This document shows, piece after piece, positions 7,571 to 17,627 of a stretch of 64,000 bases of DNA; position 1 is the first letter of the stretch; the number at the start of each line of letters is the position of its first letter. A program made the translations under genes and the position numbers. Source of the DNA: Coriobacterium glomerans PW2 (GTDB lineage: Bacteria > Actinomycetota > Coriobacteriia > Coriobacteriales > Coriobacteriaceae); the NCBI RefSeq assembly GCF_000195315.1, contig NC_015389.1:930001-994000 (forward strand). The letters are read 5' to 3'. The notes under the pieces are model-generated. The model did no database searches. It was not told the DNA's origin and saw nothing but the letters and a program-made list of their open reading frames with translations.

Positions 7571-9769
7571 ATGACCAAACTGATCTCAGTATTGAAAGCC
7601 GCCGTCATCGTTCTGATCGCGATCTTGCTGTCATTTCTCTTCAGCGAGCTATGCAGCGAACATTTCACCGAGGTCGCAGAAGACTATCCTCGTGTTTCAG
7701 CTTCTTTCACCCTAAGCGACGTAGAGCAAAGCAGGCAGGCGGCGTCGCTCGCCGTGCTCACAGATTACGCGACAGAGAACGGATCGTTGCTGGTGAGGAC
7801 CGATCAGCTGTTCTCGGGCGGAGCGGTCGTCGGCACCAGGCTCGGCGTTGCGGGAAATGTGACGAAAAACAGCAAGGACGCTGATCTCGACTTCATGGGA
7901 ACGAAGGTTCTCGATTCAGCCAAGCTTGAGCGGCTGATGGATTCCTCATCGCCTACCGCGACTCTCGGCTTGCTGCAGTCGCGCACGGACATGATCGAGG
8001 ATCTGCCGTCCTTCATGCTCGGCAACAGGATCGTCGCGGAGAAGCTATCGCACCTGGTCGATGACACGGGGACCGCGAACGGCACCTACCGGGTCACCGG
8101 ACTGGGATCAGCACAGGTCGCAGAGCTCGCCGGCGCGCTCGCGGAGGCGTCGGGGACCAGCTCGGAGCGGATCCTGCATCCGCTGAGCGGCCACGAGACC
8201 AGATCGGTGATCGTCAGCGTCATTCCGCCTGTCGCGCTGGGCGCTCTCGTGTTGCTCGTCGCGCTCTTTGTCGTTTCCGGCATACGAGACCTGCCGGAGC
8301 TCGGCGCGTGCGTGACGTGCGGGTGGTCTCGATCGGAATTCGCGTTTGAACGCACGTGGCGGTGGATGGTGATGTCGTTGATCGCCATCCCTATCTCTTG
8401 GGTCTTCGGAGCTTGGGCGACCGCCTCGACGCTGCTTTCGTGGGAGTTTCTCTCCTACATGGGCGGATCCGGTCTTCTCACCGTGCTTTGCGTGGCCTCT
8501 AGCGTCGGCGTCGCCTCGCTGATCTCGCTCAGAGTCCCTGCCGCCGACGCCATACGCAATCGCATCTCGCGTCGGCTCGTCGTCGCCGTGCTGCTTGTCG
8601 CCTATATCGGGTCTGCAGCATTTGCGGATCTGTGCGGATTCATCCTTGATGCGCCCCTTCAGGAGATGCGGGCCGATGCCGAGATCGCGCGCCTCTGGGG
8701 AGACGTTTCCGGTCTGAGGGTGCTCGAGCGCATGAGCGCGGAGGCGGATGCCGCGAGCATATCGGGTCAGTCCGATCGACTCTCGAGGAAGTTCTACAGC
8801 TGGTACTCGTCGATAGCCGATGCCGAAGGCGTCTACCTGGCTCATACGCAGTATATGGCGCAGAGCAACTTGGACGTTCTGCGCGGCGCCGATGCCACGA
8901 TCGATCTTCCCACCAAGCCTTTTAGGACCTACACGGCCTCGCCAAACTATCTCGCGAGCCAGGGCTTCGCCGTGGATCCCGCGCTCGTCGCCGCAGCGCG
9001 CTCCGGCACCCGCGTCTACCTTGTGCCCGACACGATGCCCGCTGCGGAGCGCTCCCGGATCGAGGCGTACATGCGCAGGTCGGACACCATGGACGTCGAC
9101 GACGCCTCCGGCATCCAGACCGCGTTCAACGCCAGCCGGTCGTTCTCCTTCACCACCTACGAGCCGAGAACCGACCTGTTCTGCTGGGAGACGGACACGT
9201 CCCTTCCCCAGACGACGCGCGATGCGGTGATCTGTTTGTGCGTGCCTCAGAACATGATCTTCAGAGAGGACGAGAGCCTGTGGGCGGCTGGCCTGTCCAA
9301 CAGCTATATCAAGCTCGCCGACACGGCAGCCAGAACCTATCTGAGTCGGCCCTATCTGGCCCGCTTCGACCTCGTTGCCGACGATCCGGTGTTCACCGGG
9401 ACCGCGGAGCTCGTCGCCGGGATGCGGAAGTCTCTTCAGCAGACCATGGAGCTCTTCGGCGGCGTCGCGGTGCTGGCCGCAGGCGTCATGGTGGCCATGG
9501 TCCTCGGCCTCATCGCCGCCTATCAGGCGGCTTTCCGCGAGGAGGTGGCGGCCAAGCGGCTCCTGGGGTTCTCGACCCCGGCGATCTACCGGCTGCCCTT
9601 CTCCGTCGTCGGGATCGTCTTTATCGTCGCCGAGGCCGCCGCCGTCATCATGGGCTCGCAGCTGGGCATGGTGCTCGCCGTCTTGCTGCTCGCGCTGCAG
9701 CTCGCCGTGCTCTCCGGCTACGTCCACCTCACCGCAGCCCAGCAGATCAATCGCATGCTCAAGGATTAG
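7571..9769 (+). CDS. Second bacteriocin-associated permease
   Basis: 732 residues with the same overall plan as the first permease: one N-terminal helix, an extracytoplasmic domain (about 30-210), helices around 215-240, 260-285, 295-320 and 340-360, a second long extracytoplasmic domain (about 365-625) and three C-terminal helices ending in a Lys/Asp tail. AGGTGACCC lies just before ATG 7571. It is separated from the first pair by 92 bases without a clear promoter. Base composition climbs steeply toward the 3' end, unlike the first pair, which suggests a different origin. Likely partner is the ATPase eight bases downstream. Function as bacteriocin export or immunity is inferred from context. 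Confidence 0.65.
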   Translation: MTKLISVLKAAVIVLIAILLSFLFSELCSEHFTEVAEDYPRVSASFTLSDVEQSRQAASLAVLTDYATENGSLLVRTDQLFSGGAVVGTRLGVAGNVTKNSKDADLDFMGTKVLDSAKLERLMDSSSPTATLGLLQSRTDMIEDLPSFMLGNRIVAEKLSHLVDDTGTANGTYRVTGLGSAQVAELAGALAEASGTSSERILHPLSGHETRSVIVSVIPPVALGALVLLVALFVVSGIRDLPELGACVTCGWSRSEFAFERTWRWMVMSLIAIPISWVFGAWATASTLLSWEFLSYMGGSGLLTVLCVASSVGVASLISLRVPAADAIRNRISRRLVVAVLLVAYIGSAAFADLCGFILDAPLQEMRADAEIARLWGDVSGLRVLERMSAEADAASISGQSDRLSRKFYSWYSSIADAEGVYLAHTQYMAQSNLDVLRGADATIDLPTKPFRTYTASPNYLASQGFAVDPALVAAARSGTRVYLVPDTMPAAERSRIEAYMRRSDTMDVDDASGIQTAFNASRSFSFTTYEPRTDLFCWETDTSLPQTTRDAVICLCVPQNMIFREDESLWAAGLSNSYIKLADTAARTYLSRPYLARFDLVADDPVFTGTAELVAGMRKSLQQTMELFGGVAVLAAGVMVAMVLGLIAAYQAAFREEVAAKRLLGFSTPAIYRLPFSVVGIVFIVAEAAAVIMGSQLGMVLAVLLLALQLAVLSGYVHLTAAQQINRMLKD

Positions 9770-9777
9770 GAGCCTAT

Positions 9778-10521
9778 ATGTTCAGTCGCACCGCATCGCA
9801 TATGGACCGCATGGAGGCGACCGGCGTCGAGTGCGCCGCCGGCGCGGCGCGGCGAGCACCGGTCGTAGAGGCCCGAGGACTCGCCAAATCCTTTGGCGGC
9901 CGCGTCATCCTTCCCGGACTGGATCTTCGCTGCCAGGCGGGCTCGGTCACGGCGATCACGGGCCCCTCGGGCTCGGGGAAGTCGACCCTGCTCGACATCC
10001 TCGGGCTGCTCGAGGCACCCGACGCAGGCGAGCTGACCATCTGCGGCGGGTCGGCCCCGTCCTGCGCGTCGCGAGCGGCGACCCTGCTGCGCCGCCGCTC
10101 GATCAGCTACCTGTTCCAGTCCAACGCGCTGGTCACCGGCCGCACCGTGATGGACAACCTTCTGCTCGCGCTGCACTACACGCGCGAGAGCGCCTCGCGC
10201 AAGCGGGAGCGGGCGCGCCGGGCGCTCGCAGGCGTCGGGCTCGTCGGCGCCGAGGCTGCACCCGTGAGCATCCTGTCCGGCGGCGAGCAGCAGCGCGTCG
10301 CCATAGCCCGCTGCATCCTGAAGCCCGGCGAGCTGGTCCTGGCCGACGAGCCGACCGGCTCGCTGGACCGCCCGCTCGCCCGCGAGGTGTTCGGCCAGAT
10401 CCTGTCTCTGCGCGATGAGCACGGCAAGACCGTGATCGTGGTGACCCACGATCCGGAGATCGCTGCGCGCTGCGACACCACAGTCGAGCTGAGCGCAGCC
10501 GCAGCGCGCACGGCATTTTGA
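9778..10521 (+). CDS. ABC transporter ATP-binding protein (MacB/LolD type), second pair
   Basis: 247 residues from ATG 9778, with AGGAG overlapping the stop region of the permease. Walker A GPSGSGKSTLL, Q-loop YLFQSNALV, signature ILSGGEQQRVAIAR, Walker B LVLADEPTGSLD and switch His VVTHD are intact. There is a 30-residue N-terminal extension before the ATPase fold begins (VVEARGLAKSF). Very high GC, unlike the first ATPase of the island. It is the last island gene before the right repeat and pairs with the upstream permease. Confidence 0.85.
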   Translation: MFSRTASHMDRMEATGVECAAGAARRAPVVEARGLAKSFGGRVILPGLDLRCQAGSVTAITGPSGSGKSTLLDILGLLEAPDAGELTICGGSAPSCASRAATLLRRRSISYLFQSNALVTGRTVMDNLLLALHYTRESASRKRERARRALAGVGLVGAEAAPVSILSGGEQQRVAIARCILKPGELVLADEPTGSLDRPLAREVFGQILSLRDEHGKTVIVVTHDPEIAARCDTTVELSAAAARTAF

Positions 10522-10643
10522 TGAGGCAGTGGTTTCGAGTTTGGATCAGAAGGTTGCAGAAACAGGAAAAACGGTGGTCAGGCACTTGGTGGTCTCATAT
10601 TTCAACATGCCCTTCGCAGCTCAATCGTTCCATGGGTTCACGC

Positions 10644-10801
<158 letters not shown>

Positions 10802-10805
10802 ATCA

Positions 10806-10882
<77 letters not shown>

Positions 10883-10935
10883 GAACCGAGGGACGGCGAA
10901 GGCCAAAAGATCCTGTTCGCCCCTGAGGCTCTACG

Positions 10936-10964
10936 ATTATAGGCTAGCTCGCGCGCGCACACAA
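10936..10964 (-). promoter_or_regulatory. Promoter for tRNA-Pro/tRNA-Gly
   Basis: On the minus strand TTGTGT (10964-10959) and a consensus TATAAT (10941-10936) are separated by exactly 17 bases, directed at the tRNA pair that begins 54 bases downstream. Confidence 0.6.
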
Positions 10965-11137
10965 TGAAAAAATGCAAAGAGCCCGCGGTATGCTCGGGGG
11001 CCGATACGTGGGCGTCACGTGTCCGCTTCGCTTCGAGCGTGTTTCGTCCTCGCAGCGGCTCGCTCGCCGCGATGTCGCTGTCACCCTCTGAGCTGCTGGG
11101 AGGCTCGCGCGGAACTGAGAATCATCGACCGAGAGCA

Positions 11138-11166
11138 TCGACGCGGACGGCGCATAGTACGATAAT
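11138..11166 (+). promoter_or_regulatory. Probable gdhA promoter
   Basis: TCGACG and GATAAT hexamers separated by 17 bases, about 40 bases before the gdhA start. Nothing else was found between the tRNA promoter and this site. Confidence 0.45.
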
Positions 11167-11198
11167 CGTCGGTTTACACAGAGCTATCACCACTTTGA

Positions 11199-12539
<1,341 letters not shown>

Positions 12540-12714
12540 AAGAGCACCCGGCGCAGGGCGCACCGCAGGGCATATGGCCGGCGAGATCGCGTGTATGGGT
12601 CACGATCGGGGGGTATCAGAGGTCCAGGGCGTGCGCCGCCGGCGACCCTGAGGGCATCTCAGCGGCGAGCCGTCATGATATCATGGTGGCGCTGACCCGA
12701 AGGGAGCTGATCGC

Positions 12715-13719
12715 ATGCATATGAGTCGACCGATCATACGGTTTCGCTGGCTTGCGGCCTGCTTGGGCATCGTGGCGGTGTTCACGGCGATTCAATACGC
12801 CGTCTCGTTCATCGCCGCCCTTCTGCTCTCGTTCTGGCTCGCCGCCGCGCTCGTGCTCATGAGAGGAGCCGTGACGACGGATTTCGATCCGAGCAGGCTG
12901 ATGCCGCTCATCTTGCTGCTCTGCGATGCGGTCTCGCTCGCGATCGGCGTGGCATGGTATCGCATCTTGAGAGGAAGGGAGCGCGCCGGGCTCTTGGGAG
13001 CTGTCTTTTCCCGGCCGCCTTCCAGATGGCTCTCCGGAGACTCGGGATGCGGGCCGGCGGAGCGGATCCCCAAAGCAGCATGTGTCTCGGCAGTCGAATC
13101 GCAGACGCTCGCATCTCGTAGCGTCGATGTCCCCGCGCCGGCACGCCGATGCGCGAGAACGCCTCCCGCGCTGGCGACCTGGCGAGCCGCTCTCGGCGCG
13201 ATCGGGTTGGGTCTGGGGCTGCAGCTGCTCTCCTCGGGAATTCTCGGCCTGATGATGTCGATGTTTCCCGCTGCCGGACGCGATTACTCCGAGATGATGG
13301 AGAACTCCGGCATCGAGTCGTTTTCCGCGCTCGTGCTCGCCTCGGTTGTCATCGTGGGTCCGATTGTTGAGGAGACCATCTACCGGGGTATCGTGTTCAT
13401 GTTCGCGCGCCGCGCCTCGACCTCGTTTTGGGTGGCGAACACGATTCAGGCCGCATGCTTCGGCATCGCGCATCTCAATATCTTGCAGGGCACCTATGCC
13501 TTTGTCATCGGTATCGTTCTTGGGCTGCTGTATGAGCGCACCGGACGGCTGTGGGTGAACATCGTGTGCCATGCGGCGGTCAACCTGCTCTCCTACGCTC
13601 CGGTGGTGCTCGGCGCATCGGTGAGCCTGATCGGACTTCTGGGTGCCGGCGCGCTCTGCGTGGCCGTCTTCGGTCTCATCGCAGATCTCTGGGGTTGTCG
13701 CCCGTCGCGCCTGCCCTGA
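12715..13719 (+). CDS. CPBP-family intramembrane metalloprotease
   Basis: 334 residues, polytopic membrane protein. The C-terminal half has the CPBP (Abi) signature: EETIYRG (paired glutamates and Arg), FGIAHLN, and HAAVNL, the Rce1-like catalytic set. Four or more hydrophobic helices are visible, two at the N-terminus separated from the catalytic core by a roughly 80-residue cytoplasmic, Arg/Ala-rich linker that is longer than usual. GAAGGGAG lies eight bases upstream of ATG 12715; a second ATG two codons later is possible. Substrate unknown; such proteins act in peptide maturation or immunity, but this copy lies outside the bacteriocin island. Confidence 0.85.
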   Translation: MHMSRPIIRFRWLAACLGIVAVFTAIQYAVSFIAALLLSFWLAAALVLMRGAVTTDFDPSRLMPLILLLCDAVSLAIGVAWYRILRGRERAGLLGAVFSRPPSRWLSGDSGCGPAERIPKAACVSAVESQTLASRSVDVPAPARRCARTPPALATWRAALGAIGLGLGLQLLSSGILGLMMSMFPAAGRDYSEMMENSGIESFSALVLASVVIVGPIVEETIYRGIVFMFARRASTSFWVANTIQAACFGIAHLNILQGTYAFVIGIVLGLLYERTGRLWVNIVCHAAVNLLSYAPVVLGASVSLIGLLGAGALCVAVFGLIADLWGCRPSRLP

Positions 13720-13755
13720 CATGCAGATGGCGTGAGCCGATCGCGCTCACGCAGG

Positions 13756-13789
13756 TTGACGGTCACATTCAGCACGAATCTGCTATCAT
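13756..13789 (+). promoter_or_regulatory. tRNA-Leu promoter
   Basis: Extended -10 TGCTATCAT (13781-13789) lies 21 bases before tRNA-Leu. A TTGACG hexamer starts at 13756, but the 22-base spacing is long, so the extended -10 probably does most of the work. Confidence 0.45.
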
Positions 13790-13810
13790 GCAAAGGCTGT
13801 GCGCGAGCAT

Positions 13811-13894
<84 letters not shown>

Positions 13895-14026
13895 TCGCGC
13901 CGTGATTCTGTTGCGATGTCAGGCTGGTGCGCTGACATGCACGGCCCTGATCGGGCATCTGAGGAATCTGTAGGAAAAGGGGCATCCAGCGCCTCGGGAT
14001 CAGCTGGGCGCGCAAGAGGAGGAACG

Positions 14027-15385
14027 TTGAACATCACAGCTTCTGACGTGAAGGACGGCAAGCTCGCCGCCGAGGTCACCATCCCCGCAGTCGATGTCGA
14101 CGCGGCGATCAGGAAGGCCTATCGAGACGCGGCGCACAAGTACCGTTTTCCCGGCTTTCGCGCCGGCAAGGCACCGCGTCCGGTCATCGACAACATGCTC
14201 GGTGCCCAAGCGGTGCTCGCGCAGGCGACCAACGACCTTGTTGGCGCAACGGAACCCAAGGTGCTCAACGAGCTTGATATCGTGCCGGTGAAGGAGGCCT
14301 CCTACGACGATCTGGATATCGTGAAGGACCGCCAGGACTTCAGCTACAACGTCACGTTTCCGCTGCGTCCCGAAGCAGAGCTCAGCTCCTATGACCCGGT
14401 CGAGATCGAGATGCCCCCCGAGGAGGTCACCGCCGCCGAGATCGACGCGCAGATCGATATGCTCGTGGGCTATCACGCGACGTTCAAGGAGATCGAGGAC
14501 CGAGGTATCGCCGATGACGATTTCGTGACCGTTGACATCAAGGATATCCATGGCGGCGAGTCCCTGGCTGGCCAGGGGCGCATGATCGCCATGGGATCGG
14601 GCAATCTCCCCTCCGCCTTTGACGAGGGCCTGATCGGTTCGGGCGTCGGCGACACCAAAGAGATCTCCTGGACGCCAGAGGAGACCGATGCCGAGGAGGC
14701 GAGCGTCGAGGTCACCATCAAAGGGATCAGGCACCGCGAGCTGCCCGAGCTGACCGACGAGTTCGCGAAGACGTCGTTCGGCTTCGATGGCGTAGACGCC
14801 ATGCGCGATGCCGTGAAGCTCGAGCTCGAGCAGGACAAGTCCTCCAAGCTTCCCGGTTTGAAGGAACAGCGCTCGGTGTCCGCTCTCGCCGAGCGCCTCG
14901 AGCTCACCGAGATGGACAAAGACTACGAGTCCACCATCTTCTCCGAGCTCGGCCAGAACTTCCTGCAGAACCTCTCTCAGCGCGGCATGACACTCGATGC
15001 ATGGCTCAAGTCATCCCAGATAACCTCCGAGCAGTTCATCGCTGATTTGCATCATCAGGCGGATGATGTCGCCCGGGAGTCGCTTGCACTCGATGCCTTG
15101 GCCCGCAAGCTCGACATCGAGGTCTCAGATGAGGACGTTGACGCGGAGTTCGAGCGCGCCGGTGTCGACGATCCGGCGGCTTCCAAGGAGTCCTTCATCG
15201 CCGAGGGTCGCCTGCCGGCCGTGCGCGACTCGATTCGCCGTTCGAAGGCGATCGAGTGGCTCGTCGGATCTGCGCGGGTGAGCGTGGTCGATGAGGCAGC
15301 CAGGCGCGCGGAAGCTGACGATGACGCAGATGAGCCCAGCGAGCCCTCATCGGCCTCTGATGCCGGTGAAGGCGCTGACGAGTAG
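14027..15385 (+). CDS. tig: Trigger factor
   Basis: 452 residues from TTG 14027, chosen because AGAGGAGG lies immediately upstream and homologous sequence starts there (NITASDVKDGKLAAEV); the open frame upstream crosses tRNA-Leu. Order: ribosome-binding domain with the FRAGKAPRPVI signature (GFRxGKxP), peptidyl-prolyl isomerase domain (DDDFVTVDIKDI to IKGIRHRELPEL), and the alpha-helical C-terminal chaperone arms. An Asp/Glu/Ser-rich tail follows. It binds nascent chains at the ribosome exit. Followed by clpP-clpX, the widely conserved order. Confidence 0.95.
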   Translation: MNITASDVKDGKLAAEVTIPAVDVDAAIRKAYRDAAHKYRFPGFRAGKAPRPVIDNMLGAQAVLAQATNDLVGATEPKVLNELDIVPVKEASYDDLDIVKDRQDFSYNVTFPLRPEAELSSYDPVEIEMPPEEVTAAEIDAQIDMLVGYHATFKEIEDRGIADDDFVTVDIKDIHGGESLAGQGRMIAMGSGNLPSAFDEGLIGSGVGDTKEISWTPEETDAEEASVEVTIKGIRHRELPELTDEFAKTSFGFDGVDAMRDAVKLELEQDKSSKLPGLKEQRSVSALAERLELTEMDKDYESTIFSELGQNFLQNLSQRGMTLDAWLKSSQITSEQFIADLHHQADDVARESLALDALARKLDIEVSDEDVDAEFERAGVDDPAASKESFIAEGRLPAVRDSIRRSKAIEWLVGSARVSVVDEAARRAEADDDADEPSEPSSASDAGEGADE

Positions 15386-15433
15386 CGACTTCCGAAACGG
15401 GGTAGAGTACAATACCACGTGAGCGGAACGCCT

Positions 15434-15477
15434 GTACGGTGCATCGGTCCTGCTCAAGCAGGCACCGGGCACCGTAC
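15434..15477 (+). promoter_or_regulatory. Long stem-loop in the tig-clpP intergenic region
   Basis: A nested hairpin: outer arms GTACGGTGC/GCACCGTAC (nine perfect pairs), then CGGT/ACCG and CTGC/GCAG around a TCAA loop. No T-run follows, so it is not a standard terminator; it ends about 35 bases before the clpP start and would lie in the clpP leader if transcription starts near the TACAAT at 15408-15413. Candidate RNA regulatory element or processing site. Confidence 0.5.
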
Positions 15478-15512
15478 CCGTCTATATGCACCACATTTGA
15501 AAGGAGATCGTC

Positions 15513-16136
15513 ATGATCAGCAAGATCGCCTCGGCGCTCGTACCCTATGTCGTCGAGCAGACCCCGCGCGGTGAGCGCAGCTACGACATCTACTCGCGCC
15601 TGCTGAACGATCGGATCGTGTTTCTCGGGGAGGAGATCAACTCGGTGACCGCGAACCTCGTGATCGCCCAGCTTCTGCACCTCGAGAGCCAGGATGCGGA
15701 GAAGGATATATCGCTCTACATCAACTCACCCGGCGGCGAGGTCTACTCGGGTCTGGCGATTCTGGACACCATGAATTTCATCAAGTCCGATGTCTCAACG
15801 ATCTGCGTCGGGATGGCCGCCTCGATGGCTGCTCTGCTGCTCGCCAACGGCGCTTCGGGCAAGCGGTTCTGCCTGCCCAACTCTATGATGATGATCCACC
15901 AGCCCAGTGGTGGCGCGCAGGGCCAGCAGACCGAGATCGAGATCGCGGCGGCCGAGATCAAGCGCAACCGCCAGAACCTCAATCGCATTCTCGCAGACGC
16001 TACCGGACAGCCCATCGAGAAGGTCGAGATCGACACGGAGCGCGACCATTACATGCGCGCGGAGGAAGCACAGAGCTACGGCTTGGTTGACCGCATCATC
16101 TCTTCGCGCTCCGAAACCGAAAAGAGCTCCAAATAA
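15513..16136 (+). CDS. clpP: ATP-dependent Clp protease proteolytic subunit
   Basis: 207 residues, full length. The serine-protease triad is visible: Ser104 (GMAASMAA), His129 (MIHQP) and Asp178 (ERDHYM). The 14-subunit barrel degrades substrates fed by ClpX. AAAGGAG lies just upstream of ATG 15513. The stop codon overlaps the clpX start (TAATG), so translation is coupled. The leader contains a strong hairpin. Confidence 0.97.
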   Translation: MISKIASALVPYVVEQTPRGERSYDIYSRLLNDRIVFLGEEINSVTANLVIAQLLHLESQDAEKDISLYINSPGGEVYSGLAILDTMNFIKSDVSTICVGMAASMAALLLANGASGKRFCLPNSMMMIHQPSGGAQGQQTEIEIAAAEIKRNRQNLNRILADATGQPIEKVEIDTERDHYMRAEEAQSYGLVDRIISSRSETEKSSK

Positions 16137-17548
16137 TGTCGGACGTCACGACGCCCGAGTATCCGGGGGGAGAATTCATACGCTGCTCGTTTTGCGGCAA
16201 GAAGCGCGATCAGGTAAGAAAGCTCGTCAAGGGACCGACTGACATCTTCATCTGCGACGAGTGCGTCGCCGCATGCGTGGACATCTTGGAGGAGTCCCTT
16301 GAGCACGACGACGTATCGCGCGAGGAGGAGGCGGGCGAGCCGAACGGGGAGGGTCGGCCCGCCTCCTCGCAGGCGGATGAGGGGCAGCGTCGTCCCAACC
16401 GTCAGATCATCTCGCATCTGCCGACGCCACATGAGCTGTTCGAGGGTCTTTCTGCCTACGTCATGGGTCAAGACGATGCGAAGCGCGCGCTATCCGTGGC
16501 GGTCTACAATCACTATCGTCGCGTTCTGGAGGGCGGGGCGGCAGAGGGAGCTCATGATGAGAGCGACGGTGCCGCCGGACAGGACTCCGTCGCAAAATCC
16601 AGAGGCGGCCTCGCCGAGGTCGAGCTTGCGAAGAGCAATATCTTGCTGCTCGGGCCGACCGGCACAGGCAAGACCCTGCTGGCCCAGACCCTCGCGCGGA
16701 TATTGGAGGTGCCTTTCGCCCTCGCAGATGCCACAGCTCTCACCGAAGCGGGTTATGTGGGCGAGGACGTAGAGAACATCCTTCTGAAGCTCATCACCGC
16801 TGCCGACGGCGACATCGATCGCGCCCAAGTCGGTATCATCTATATCGATGAGATAGATAAAGTGGCGCGCAAGGCGGAGAACCTGTCTATCACGCGCGAT
16901 GTTTCAGGCGAAGGGGTCCAGCAGGCGCTCCTCAAGATTCTCGAGGGCACTCTCGCCAGCGTCCCGCCCGCTGGGGGCCGGAAGCACCCCCAGCAGGAGC
17001 TCTTGCACATCGATACGACGAATATCCTGTTCATCTGCGGGGGAGCCTTCGTCGGTCTCGACAAGATCATAGCCGATCGCGTAGGCAACAAGGGCATAGG
17101 CTTCAACTCCGAGATCGCCGGGCCCACTTCCATAGATGAGAACGATCTGCTTCGCCAGGTGCTGCCTGCCGATCTCAACGCATTCGGCATGATTCCCGAG
17201 TTCGTGGGCCGTACGCCGGTCATCACGGAGACCAGCGCGTTCACAGAGGATGATCTCGTCTCCATTCTCACCGAGCCTCGCAACGCCATAGTCAAGCAGT
17301 ACCGGCGGATGTTCGAGCTGGAGGGTTGCGAGCTGGTATTCGATCCGGATGCTCTTCATGAGATCGCACGGCTCGCGCTGGTGCGCAAAACCGGTGCGCG
17401 CGGTCTGCGATCCATCTGCGAGAACCTGCTTCAGCAGACGATGTTCGATCTTCCGAGCGAGCACGACGTCTCGCAGGTCATCATTACCGGGGCCGCGGTG
17501 CGCGGCGAGGAGGAACCCAGGCGGATCTCGATCGCGATGAAGCACTGA
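16136..17548 (+). CDS. clpX: ATP-dependent Clp protease ATP-binding subunit ClpX
   Basis: 470 residues. N-terminal zinc finger (CSFCGKK and CDEC), then AAA+ core with Walker [13 protein letters not shown], Walker [10 protein letters not shown], the GAFVGLDKI pore/loop region and sensor motifs; ClpP-binding IGF-type loop appears as KGIGF near residue 322. There is an acidic 40-residue linker between zinc finger and AAA+ module, longer than in Escherichia coli. It unfolds substrates and passes them to ClpP. Starts on the clpP stop codon. Confidence 0.97.
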   Translation: MSDVTTPEYPGGEFIRCSFCGKKRDQVRKLVKGPTDIFICDECVAACVDILEESLEHDDVSREEEAGEPNGEGRPASSQADEGQRRPNRQIISHLPTPHELFEGLSAYVMGQDDAKRALSVAVYNHYRRVLEGGAAEGAHDESDGAAGQDSVAKSRGGLAEVELAKSNILLLGPTGTGKTLLAQTLARILEVPFALADATALTEAGYVGEDVENILLKLITAADGDIDRAQVGIIYIDEIDKVARKAENLSITRDVSGEGVQQALLKILEGTLASVPPAGGRKHPQQELLHIDTTNILFICGGAFVGLDKIIADRVGNKGIGFNSEIAGPTSIDENDLLRQVLPADLNAFGMIPEFVGRTPVITETSAFTEDDLVSILTEPRNAIVKQYRRMFELEGCELVFDPDALHEIARLALVRKTGARGLRSICENLLQQTMFDLPSEHDVSQVIITGAAVRGEEEPRRISIAMKH

Positions 17549-17627
17549 GCGCCGCGAGAAGCTCGAGCAACGACTATCTGGCGTGACGGGGCGGGGGCAT
17601 CTCGCGTGAACATGAAGGGGAACGAGC

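Noticed and set aside
8108-9727. 539-codon minus-strand open frame opposite the second permease.
   Set aside because: Mirror frame created by GC-rich codons; no ribosome-binding site, low-complexity charged product, and the plus strand has clear membrane-protein sequence.
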